Shown in pieces: positions 57,716 to 64,000 of a stretch of DNA of 64,000 nt. Location of the stretch: contig CAKSWC010000005.1 in NCBI GenBank assembly GCA_934511365.1, positions 57,107 through 121,106 of the forward strand. Direction: 5' to 3'. A program made the translations under genes and the position numbers. Within the stretch, counting starts at the first letter, position 1. Every line of letters starts with the position of its first letter. This DNA is from an uncultured Eubacteriales bacterium. GTDB taxonomy: Bacteria; Bacillota; Clostridia; Oscillospirales; Acutalibacteraceae. The notes beneath the pieces were generated by a model. It was not told the DNA's origin. It worked only from the letters and a program-made list of their open reading frames with translations, and searched no databases.

Positions 57716-59098
57716 TCAGCAGACAGTCACTCTGCCGTTCTCCTTTTCCTCTTTGAGCGCCTTTGCAAGCTCATCAATATCGGAAAGATTGATTCGTTTT
57801 GAGGCAATGTATGTTTTGAATTCAAGCTTTTTTGTAATTTTCGTGTTGTCAAAGCAGCCGTAACTTGTTGTTACGATTGTTCCGTCCGAAAGAACAACAT
57901 TTCCGCAGTAGCCGGTGTCGGCGTTTGCCGCATACTCTTTGCTGTTCTGCATTTTGAGATAGGTGTGCGCAAGCTTGAGCCTGTACTGACCCTGTGTGCC
58001 GTTTTTAAGGTCGGCATATGTTCCTACCCAAGCGACCCAGCCTTCGCTCATCCAGCCGCTGCGATTTTCAATCGGTGAGTTTTCGGCGGCTCTTTTCCCC
58101 CTTTCAATCGAGCGGAACGTGATGAAAAGGCGGCCATCCGGGGTATAGTCGGCCTTATGGCGCTCCCCGTTGAGAACCGCGGGAGCAAAAACAGGCTCTG
58201 ACCACGTTTTGCCCTCATCGGAAGAAAAGGAAAGCAGCGAGTTTTGCTTTTTGCTGTTGCTTCTTGTAATAAGGCAAAGCTCGTCTCCCATGCCCTCATC
58301 GCTCCTTATAACCTCAACCTCGCACATATTCGTTTCTTTTTCAATATCTCTGTAAGCACTAAAATACTTTTCCGGTTTTGACCAGTGCATTTTTCCGTTC
58401 TTGTCAAAAGTGAGTATAGTCTTATAGTTATAAAACTCCGCGTCATGGAAAAGACCCATCCACTTATCAACAAACCTTCCGTTTTCCTTCAGCCGCGTCA
58501 AGCTTGACATTGCAACAATCGGAACAACTCCGCCGTCAGCGTTTTTTGGATAAAACAGCTCAAACTGCGACCATGTTTCGCCCTCATCGGAAGAAAGCGA
58601 GCAGTTGAAGCCGCCGGTTGTTTTTTCTCTTGGCCATTTCGGGTTTGCGGAAATCATGATAAGCTTATCCTCGGTTTTTCCGTCCGAAAATTCAAGGCGA
58701 TAGACCGTTGGTGTTTCGCGCGAATTTTTCCAGCTTTCGGGCGTATTTTCAAGGCTATGACTCCAACTTTTCCCACCATCGAAGCTCAGTTTTGAAAGCA
58801 CTGCACCCTTTCCGTGCCCTGCCGGATACAGAGTCAGAATGCTGCCGTTTTTGAGCAGCACCGAATCCGGATGCGCAGCATAATCAAGCGAATCATCGAG
58901 AGTTGCAAGGTCATATAGATAATCGAACTTTTCATCAAGTCCGTCCGGCTTAACGCTTAAGTCAATTCGCATAACCGAATAATCGTCGCCGTTGAACTTT
59001 GCCTTGTCTGCAATGCCGCCATATCTCACGAGAGACACAAGCGGTGTCAGTGTCGCCAGCAAAAACGCCATAAGCTTTTTAAGATTATTAATGTTCAT
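57716..59098 (-). CDS. Exported sialidase-like (BNR/Asp-box) protein
   Basis: A 460-residue protein with a hydrophobic N-terminal segment (LKKLMAFLLATLTPLVSLV) and a six-bladed propeller of the sialidase superfamily. Asp boxes (S-x-D-x-G-x-T/S-W) are seen at about residues 105-112 (SFDGGKSW), 169-176 (SSDEGETW) and 292-299 (SSDEGKTW), with a weaker one near 230. A catalytic RIP/FRIP motif is not obvious; RETPTVYRLEF at about 127-137 may take that place. So exo-sialidase activity is possible but uncertain; other glycan hydrolases or binding proteins share the fold. The ATG is supported by the signal segment. Confidence 0.75.
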   Translation of the reverse strand: MNINNLKKLMAFLLATLTPLVSLVRYGGIADKAKFNGDDYSVMRIDLSVKPDGLDEKFDYLYDLATLDDSLDYAAHPDSVLLKNGSILTLYPAGHGKGAVLSKLSFDGGKSWSHSLENTPESWKNSRETPTVYRLEFSDGKTEDKLIMISANPKWPREKTTGGFNCSLSSDEGETWSQFELFYPKNADGGVVPIVAMSSLTRLKENGRFVDKWMGLFHDAEFYNYKTILTFDKNGKMHWSKPEKYFSAYRDIEKETNMCEVEVIRSDEGMGDELCLITRSNSKKQNSLLSFSSDEGKTWSEPVFAPAVLNGERHKADYTPDGRLFITFRSIERGKRAAENSPIENRSGWMSEGWVAWVGTYADLKNGTQGQYRLKLAHTYLKMQNSKEYAANADTGYCGNVVLSDGTIVTTSYGCFDNTKITKKLEFKTYIASKRINLSDIDELAKALKEEKENGRVTVC

Positions 59099-59229
59099 TT
59101 CGGCCTCCCTGTTTTTCTGTAGTATGCGGCAAACTTCCTGTTTCTGCTTTTAAAAAACAACATTACGCACCAAGGGCGCAGCGTTGCTCATTTTTCATCA
59201 AATCAAAAAATATTGTTTTCTTCCGGCTC

Positions 59230-60147
59230 TCACATCACTCCGAAAAGCCGGAGAACACTGAACCGGAAAAGATCCATAAGAACAACGCCGAGCATCGACA
59301 TAATTTCAGACGGCAGTCTTGCCTCGTCATAATTAAGCTGCGCAATGGCCGCTTTGTTATAAAGTTTCATTATAAATTCGTTTTTCGTTCCGGTAACGCT
59401 CATTACGCCATCGGTCACCGCAAAAACGATTGCATGAAGCGCAAGCTCGCCTGCAATGTGTTCATAGCTCATTGCATAATCGGTTTCACCGCTGCCGTTC
59501 TTCAAAAGTTCCTCGCCCTGCGCGGCATAAAGTCCTTCAACAACATTTCTGAAAACCGAGAAACTAAAAATTTCCGGGTTGTTTTTAATGTCAACGCTGA
59601 TATATACCGTTCCGTCTTTGTCCGTAACAAGTTCATAGTCGATATCGGACGAATTGATAACGCTCAGCGCAGCGGTGTCAACGTCATCAACCTTAACAAA
59701 GATATAGCGTTCAAGGGCAGCCTTAAGCTCGCTGACAGAAAACTTGGTTTTTTCCGGCTGAGAAGGCTTTTCCGGCTGAGAAGGCTTTTCCGGGTCAGAC
59801 GGCGCGGAGGGCTCATCTGGTTTCGACGGAGTACCCGGCTTTGAAGAACCCGTAATTTTATCAATAAGCTTTGCCATAACTTTTGAAGCGGCATTTTTAG
59901 CCTTTGAAAAATTTTCCTGTGTAAGAACAACATCTTCAATATACGGTCCGAGATTGCGCAAAAGGCTTTTTGAAAGCTCCGCAAACAAAGAGACAGACTT
60001 TTTCACACCGGAAAAATCCTCTTTCAAAGCTTCTGCAATTTCGTTCGCGGCCGGAACCTTTTTTTCGTCCGCGGCAGCGGCAGACACCGAGCCGAAAGAA
60101 AACATCAGAAAAACTGCCATAAACACCGAAATGATTTTTTTGGACAT
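59230..60147 (-). CDS. Secreted protein with Pro-rich linker, unrecognised
   Basis: A 305-residue exported protein. Residues 1-26 form a signal peptide (VFMAVFLMFSFGSVSAAAA). An amphipathic helical region follows (about 27-105). A Pro/Ser/Glu/Lys linker then includes the tandem unit EKPSQPEKPSQPEK. The C-terminal domain of about 160 residues has KFSVSELKAALERYIFVKVD and ends hydrophobic (MLGVVLMDLFRFSVLRLFGVM). The ATG at 60147 has GGGGGA 6 bases upstream; the longer frame starts inside the promoter. No family recognised. It lies downstream of the VTC-DUF4956-CotH operon but has its own promoter. Confidence 0.75.
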   Translation of the reverse strand: MSKKIISVFMAVFLMFSFGSVSAAAADEKKVPAANEIAEALKEDFSGVKKSVSLFAELSKSLLRNLGPYIEDVVLTQENFSKAKNAASKVMAKLIDKITGSSKPGTPSKPDEPSAPSDPEKPSQPEKPSQPEKTKFSVSELKAALERYIFVKVDDVDTAALSVINSSDIDYELVTDKDGTVYISVDIKNNPEIFSFSVFRNVVEGLYAAQGEELLKNGSGETDYAMSYEHIAGELALHAIVFAVTDGVMSVTGTKNEFIMKLYNKAAIAQLNYDEARLPSEIMSMLGVVLMDLFRFSVLRLFGVM

Positions 60148-60201
60148 AGCAAATCCCCCGTCTGCATTTTTTTCCAAACCGGATACACCGGTTATTATGA
60201 T

Positions 60202-60230
60202 ATAATAGCACAACAAAAATTCAATTTCAA
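60202..60230 (-). promoter_or_regulatory. Sigma-A promoter of the Pro-rich secreted protein gene
   Basis: TTGAAA (60225-60230) and TATTAT (60202-60207) on the minus strand with a 17-base spacer. Confidence 0.65.
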
Positions 60231-60265
60231 CACCTGCGCGCCATATTTCCTCCATATTAAGAAAT

Positions 60266-60298
60266 CCGCACCCGAAAAGTCTTGCTTTTCAGATGCGG
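60266..60298 (-). terminator. Terminator after the CotH gene
   Basis: CCGCA (60266-60270) and TGCGG (60294-60298) enclose an inner GAAAAG/CTTTTC stem. The minus-strand tail ATTTCTTAAT is weak, the plus tail TTTTGTT better. Confidence 0.6.
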
Positions 60299-60308
60299 TT
60301 TTGTTGGT

Positions 60309-62261
60309 TTATCCCTTTCCGGGCCGCCTTTTATATATCGCGGCAAAAGCAAGAAACAGCAGCATGACCGCAAGGCAGATTCCGTAAACGGCAAGATTTT
60401 TCATGCTGAACGCTGATGAGTCCTGCTTTTCACCGGGGAAATTTCCTTTTCCATCGCCACCCGGAAAGGCACCCGGTTTTGCGTTTGCGTCCGTTTCATT
60501 CGTTGTGCTCTCCTGGGTCTGAGCTTCGGAACCGTTCTTTTCCGAGTCCGCATTGCTCTGCGCCGTACCGCTCGAATCAACCGTTGTTTTGCTTTCGTCC
60601 TGTGTACTCTGCGCTGAGGCCGATTCGTTGTTCTGCTGCGTTCCCGGGTTCATATCCTCAGGTGAACCGTTCGGAAATCCATTCGGTGCTTCGCCGTCCG
60701 GCATAGCCGGAGGTGAACCGTTCTGACCCGCCGGAAATTCCGGAGCGCCTTCCGGAGGTTCAAATGTGTCCGCCCCGTCTCCGGTTTTAGCTGCGCTTTC
60801 GCTCGAGTTTGAGGAAGCGTTTTCGTCCTTTACCGCATTGACCTTTTCGGCATTGAAGCCGTCCTTTCCCCCGCCCATGCTTCCAAGGACGCTTAAATTG
60901 AGGTTCGATGCGTCAACAAGAGAGTCTGAACTTTTTTGCAGCTGTGCCGTTGACGGAATTGTTCCGGAAAGCTGCTTTTCGATTGACTCTCCGCGCAGCT
61001 TTACAAGCTCAAAAAATGTCTCAGCCGCTTCGGTGTATTCGTCATAGTTATAAAAAGCGGTCGGGTCGGTTTTAACGAGGGAATCAATCCTGTTTCTGAC
61101 GCTGTTATAAAACTTTTCAAAATCTCCGCCTTTTATATATTCAACAACCTTTTCAAGGTTTTCATAGTACAAGGCGTTGTACTCCCCGTTTGCGGTCAAC
61201 GTGTCAAAAAAGTTCGTCACGGAAAATGCATTGTCAATAGCGTCGTTGACAACCGAGGTTGCATTCCCCTTTCCGCCCATTCCGCCAAAGGCAAGATTAT
61301 AATCCCACGGAATCAGATTGAGCTTTCCGTCCGATTCATAAAGATAATAGTTATGAGCCATTGTTCCGGAAAGGCTGTCATCGTTAACGGAAAAAACATG
61401 AACAGCCATATATTTCACAAGATTGTCGATATCCATATATCTTTCAAGGTCGGTGCCCTTGGAAATATTTTTCAGCGCAGTAACAACGCGATTTTTATCG
61501 GCCTTTTTGGCAATCGTGACCGCTCCGTCCCAGATTGTTGAATAGCTTTCCGTTTCGTCATCGGTATAGTTGAGGTCTGCCCCGTTTTTGCCCGCCGAAA
61601 AGCCGCCGCCCTTTTCGCCGCCAACTCCCATGCTTTCAGGCTTATAAAGCTTTCCGCTTTCGAGTCCGTAGTTGCGCAGAATGAAGCTATCCTCAACCGC
61701 TTCAAGCGCAAGATAAACACCCCAATATTCGCCGTTAACGCTTATCTTGGCGTAATTACAAAGCGATGCGTCCGCACCGACATATTTGAACAAATCATAG
61801 ACAAGCGCCTCTTTCATGTTTGTTGCATCGGCGTAGTTATTGTTGAGAACAAGCTTATCGAGTCCGAAACAGGTCTGGCCGTCAACATACTTATCAAACT
61901 CCAGTTTAAAACTATAGCGGTCGGTTGTTGGGTCAGAGGCGATTGAGGAAAGGCTTGTGTTGCCTTTTGGGCGTATTCCTACCCGATAAAACGATGTGCC
62001 GTTGATTTCAACGGTGCATTCTTTATATTCCTCAGATATCGCGTTTGAAAGCATATCGTTCCAGTCGTCAGTATCCATGATAATATTGACCTCAAGAGGA
62101 GTTTCAGTTTCAAAAAGGGTTGTCTCATATTCTGTTTTGAGTCCCTGCGTTCCTGCATAGGTCTTTATTTTTCCGGAAAATGCGGCCGCGCATAAGCACA
62201 AACAGACCGCAAGAACCATTAAAGCGGAAACCGCTTTTGAAATATGTTTATGCGCAATCAT
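60309..62261 (-). CDS. CotH-family exported protein with C-terminal membrane anchor
   Basis: A 650-residue protein with an N-terminal signal (AVSALMVLAVCLCLCAAAF) and a CotH kinase-like domain at about residues 55-440. The latter has RVGIRPKGNTSLSS, NNNYADATNMKEALVYDLF and LIPWDYNLAFGGMGG. About 180 residues rich in Ser, Gly, Asn, Gln and Glu follow, then a final helix (LAVYGICLAVMLLFLAFAA) and a KRR stop-transfer. CotH proteins phosphorylate spore coat proteins in Bacillus, but versions on the cell surface next to VTC and DUF4956 are common in Clostridia and their target is unknown. The ATG at 62261 has GAGGAG upstream. It is the third gene of the VTC-DUF4956-CotH operon. Confidence 0.87.
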   Translation of the reverse strand: MIAHKHISKAVSALMVLAVCLCLCAAAFSGKIKTYAGTQGLKTEYETTLFETETPLEVNIIMDTDDWNDMLSNAISEEYKECTVEINGTSFYRVGIRPKGNTSLSSIASDPTTDRYSFKLEFDKYVDGQTCFGLDKLVLNNNYADATNMKEALVYDLFKYVGADASLCNYAKISVNGEYWGVYLALEAVEDSFILRNYGLESGKLYKPESMGVGGEKGGGFSAGKNGADLNYTDDETESYSTIWDGAVTIAKKADKNRVVTALKNISKGTDLERYMDIDNLVKYMAVHVFSVNDDSLSGTMAHNYYLYESDGKLNLIPWDYNLAFGGMGGKGNATSVVNDAIDNAFSVTNFFDTLTANGEYNALYYENLEKVVEYIKGGDFEKFYNSVRNRIDSLVKTDPTAFYNYDEYTEAAETFFELVKLRGESIEKQLSGTIPSTAQLQKSSDSLVDASNLNLSVLGSMGGGKDGFNAEKVNAVKDENASSNSSESAAKTGDGADTFEPPEGAPEFPAGQNGSPPAMPDGEAPNGFPNGSPEDMNPGTQQNNESASAQSTQDESKTTVDSSGTAQSNADSEKNGSEAQTQESTTNETDANAKPGAFPGGDGKGNFPGEKQDSSAFSMKNLAVYGICLAVMLLFLAFAAIYKRRPGKG

Positions 62262-62274
62262 TTTCTTTTTCTCC

Positions 62275-62946
62275 TCATCCCATATATTCGCCGTTATAGC
62301 TGACAAGAGTTGCGCTTTCAATTCCCTCAATGGCGGAAATGCCGTTAACAAAGGCTGTTGAAGCGTTCTTTGTTCTCAGTTCTGCCGTCAGTTCGATTCC
62401 GGCCGCAGTTATTGTTTTTGACTTCACAATATAATGCTGCGTTTGAGATTTAAGCACTTCGAGTGAAGCGGACTCCGCCTGTTCATTGAGGCAGGAAAGA
62501 ACAATTATATACGGATCGTTGCGTATTTTCCTGTTTCCAAAAAGGAGAAGGATAACGCCGATTATTGCCGAGCCTATGACTGCAAGGGGAATCATTCCGG
62601 CGCCGATTACAATTCCGACTGCGAGCGCCCAGAAAAGGAACACAATTTCAACCGGTTCTTTGATTGCCGTTCTGAAACGAACGATGGAAAGCGCACCAAC
62701 CATGCCGAGAGAGAGAACAACATTTGAAGTGACAGCCATAATGACAAGTGTTGTTACAAGCGAGAGTCCCACAAGCGTGAGCGCAAAACCGCTTGAGTAC
62801 ATCACACCCGTAAGTGTCTTTTTATAAATTAAAAAAATGAACAATCCGATAACAAGCGCAACCGCAAGGCCGAGCAAAGTATCAAGAACAGAAAATTCCG
62901 TAATGTTCTCCAAAAAGCTGGATTTAAAAATATCGTTAAAACTCAT
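62275..62946 (-). CDS. DUF4956 membrane protein
   Basis: A 223-residue protein with four N-terminal helices in about 130 residues, including LSLGMVGALSIVRFRTAIKEP, the conserved loop of DUF4956. A cytoplasmic alpha/beta domain follows (about 140-223). DUF4956 proteins are typically encoded beside VTC-domain polymerases, as here, and may form a membrane partner or channel for the polymer; this is inference. 30 bases separate it from the VTC gene and 13 from CotH. Confidence 0.87.
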   Translation of the reverse strand: MSFNDIFKSSFLENITEFSVLDTLLGLAVALVIGLFIFLIYKKTLTGVMYSSGFALTLVGLSLVTTLVIMAVTSNVVLSLGMVGALSIVRFRTAIKEPVEIVFLFWALAVGIVIGAGMIPLAVIGSAIIGVILLLFGNRKIRNDPYIIVLSCLNEQAESASLEVLKSQTQHYIVKSKTITAAGIELTAELRTKNASTAFVNGISAIEGIESATLVSYNGEYMG

Positions 62947-62976
62947 AAATGTTATACTCCTTATTTTAAAAAATGA

Positions 62977-63663
62977 TTACCCGAATCTGCGGCTTATACA
63001 GTATTTTGAAAACGCCTGCTGCCTTATGCTTCCGGTTTGAACAAGACGTGCAATAACATCCGGAAGAAAGTTGTCAAACTTCACCTCAAGAATCATATCG
63101 CCCGCTTTCTCCGTGGCACTGATGTTTCCGGAGCTTAGTTTTCCAAAATTGCGGGCAAAAAGACTTGTTCTGATGTCTGAGTCGAATGTTACACGGACGT
63201 TTCCGGGTGCAAAAACATATGCTTCGCGGACATATGAAACAAGCACACGCGGCCGCAGCTGCTGAAAGCGCATCTTGGCATACAGCTCACTGACAAGCGG
63301 CGAGGCATTTTGTTTCAGCGAATCATTGCCGCCGGCAAGAATCAACTCAATTTCCTCGTTTGAAATTCTTGCGCTTTCCTTTTGGCAAAGATCGTTATAT
63401 TTTGACTTTTTTTCAAGCGTGATATAGGAAAAATCATTGTTATAATATCTGATTCTGAACTTTTCTCTTTTCTGAACTCCGTTGGTTTTTTCAAGAAGCG
63501 CTTTGTCATAGATGTTGTCAAAATAAACGCTGAAGATAGAATACTGTCCGTTCTCATCCGAATGGGCGTCCGTTTTCATAACGGGTCCTATCCGCTGTCG
63601 GATTGCAAGATAGTCCGACTGTGTAATTTGATATTTCAGCTCATGGCGGTATTTCCCGGTCAC
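62977..63663 (-). CDS. VTC-domain polyphosphate polymerase-like protein
   Basis: A 228-residue protein of the VTC superfamily, the tunnel-fold domain that makes inorganic polyphosphate from ATP in yeast. It starts YRHELKYQITQSDYLAIRQR and has the basic strands KREKFRIRYYN and TLEKKSKYNDL. RPRVLVSYVREAYVF and ILEVKFDNFLPDVI follow, giving the alternating Lys/Arg/Glu pattern of the tunnel. Start is GTG (63661-63663) with AGGAGG 9 bases upstream. It heads the operon with DUF4956 and CotH. Whether it polymerises phosphate in this organism is unproven. Confidence 0.86.
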   Translation of the reverse strand: MTGKYRHELKYQITQSDYLAIRQRIGPVMKTDAHSDENGQYSIFSVYFDNIYDKALLEKTNGVQKREKFRIRYYNNDFSYITLEKKSKYNDLCQKESARISNEEIELILAGGNDSLKQNASPLVSELYAKMRFQQLRPRVLVSYVREAYVFAPGNVRVTFDSDIRTSLFARNFGKLSSGNISATEKAGDMILEVKFDNFLPDVIARLVQTGSIRQQAFSKYCISRRFG

Positions 63664-63803
63664 TGTAACCGACCTCCTCCTTTCTGGTTTGAAAAGAGTT
63701 TAGCTTTTGATGCTAAAGCGCCCCTAAAGGCTTGGAGAAATTTTACTTTAGGAAAGCTTTAATTTGACCGCTTTTCTTTGCCCACGCAAAACATGGGCTG
63801 AAA

Positions 63804-63833
63804 ATAAAAAAAGCACCTGCTTAAAGCAAGTGC
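63804..63833 (-). terminator. Terminator of the tRNA-Gly/tRNA-Cys transcript
   Basis: GCACCTGCTT (63813-63822) pairs with AAGCAAGTGC (63824-63833); seven T follow on the minus strand (63806-63812). The gap 63664-63803 before the VTC gene shows no gene. Confidence 0.85.
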
Positions 63834-63840
63834 TTTTTTC

Positions 63841-63915
63841 TGGAGGTACCACCCGGATTTGAACCGGGGAGTGAAGGTTTTGCAGACCTTTGCCTTACCA
63901 CTTGGCTATGGTACC
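63841..63915 (-). tRNA. tRNA-Cys (anticodon GCA)
   Basis: On the minus strand the acceptor GGTACCA pairs with TGGTACC. The anticodon loop CTGCAAA gives GCA, the T-loop is TTCAAAT, the discriminator is U73 as required for Cys, and CCA is encoded (63841-63843). Confidence 0.94.
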
Positions 63916-63924
63916 ATATTAAAT

Positions 63925-64000
63925 TGGAGCGGATGACGGGGCTCGAACCCGCTACCTCCACCTTGGCAAGGTGGCGCTCTACCAGATGAGCTACATCCGC
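63925..64000 (-). tRNA. tRNA-Gly (anticodon GCC)
   Basis: The acceptor GCGGATG pairs with CATCCGC. The anticodon loop TTGCCAA gives GCC, the T-loop is TTCGAGC, the discriminator is U73 and CCA is encoded (63925-63927). The gene ends exactly at the window edge and is complete. It is 9 bases from tRNA-Cys and co-transcribed with it. Confidence 0.94.

Noticed and set aside
60148..60255. Longer N-terminus for the Pro-rich secreted protein
   Set aside because: The extension overlaps its promoter, and the signal peptide begins properly at the ATG at 60147.

Overview
The window looks like chromosome from an anaerobic, spore-forming member of the Clostridia, most likely an Oscillospirales / Ruminococcaceae-type gut organism. 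This is inferred from gene content: spoIIR, yabP, yabQ, a CotH protein, formate-tetrahydrofolate ligase, the anaerobic coproporphyrinogen enzyme HemZ, PduL, a diadenylate cyclase / YbbR pair and a very large Big_2 surface protein. Base composition is moderate and even. Sigma-A promoters are easy to read and close to TTGACA-17-TATAAT. No prophage, insertion sequence or CRISPR array was seen.

Layout. 1-2,150: end of a TspO gene, an isolated acyl carrier protein, a small membrane protein and spoIIR. 2,166-9,020: a leftward catabolic operon from one strong promoter (GlpA-like flavoprotein, FAD/NAD oxidoreductase, DUF1667, FGGY kinase, ADPS-like FAD oxidase). 9,083-26,105: a long leftward housekeeping and sporulation block. 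Its first part matches the order known in Bacillus (yabM-mazG-yabO-yabP-yabQ-divIC-yabR, with hup inserted). It continues upstream with a nucleoside kinase, hemZ, a metallo-hydrolase, dtd, rel, recJ, recQ and an acyltransferase-like pair. 26,132-32,400: a secreted phosphoesterase, a TSUP permease, cdaA-ybbR and a cysteine-desulfurase/DUF3343 pair. 32,592-34,080: an unusual regulatory locus with two LexA-type boxes on two promoters, a perfect 20-bp palindrome, and genes for a double-HTH regulator and a small coiled-coil protein. 34,386-39,971: tRNA-Val, fhs, a deoxyinosine glycosylase-type gene, CIRCE-controlled htpG and a LysR regulator. 40,179-45,322: a complete branched-chain amino acid ABC transporter livKHMGF. 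45,401-52,469: a 2,288-residue exported protein with 26 Big_2 repeats. 52,486-56,212: xth, a lone 5S rRNA gene, small genes, a family-4 uracil-DNA glycosylase and pduL. 56,210-64,000: envelope and surface genes (metallo-beta-lactamase-fold protein, sialidase-like protein, Pro-rich secreted protein, and a VTC-DUF4956-CotH operon), then tRNA-Cys and tRNA-Gly.

How the genes fit together. The leftward catabolic operon probably phosphorylates and oxidises a polyol or sugar-acid type substrate, but the substrate cannot be read from sequence. The livKHMGF operon imports branched-chain amino acids or related compounds and lies directly downstream of a LysR gene. Several genes in the central block support translation quality control (rqcP, dtd), stringent response (rel), recombination repair (recJ, recQ) and spore cortex formation. 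The most unusual locus is the 32.6-34.1 kb regulator region, where tandem promoters carry LexA-type boxes at or just after the predicted start sites. All functions are inferred from sequence read by eye; no database search was run.
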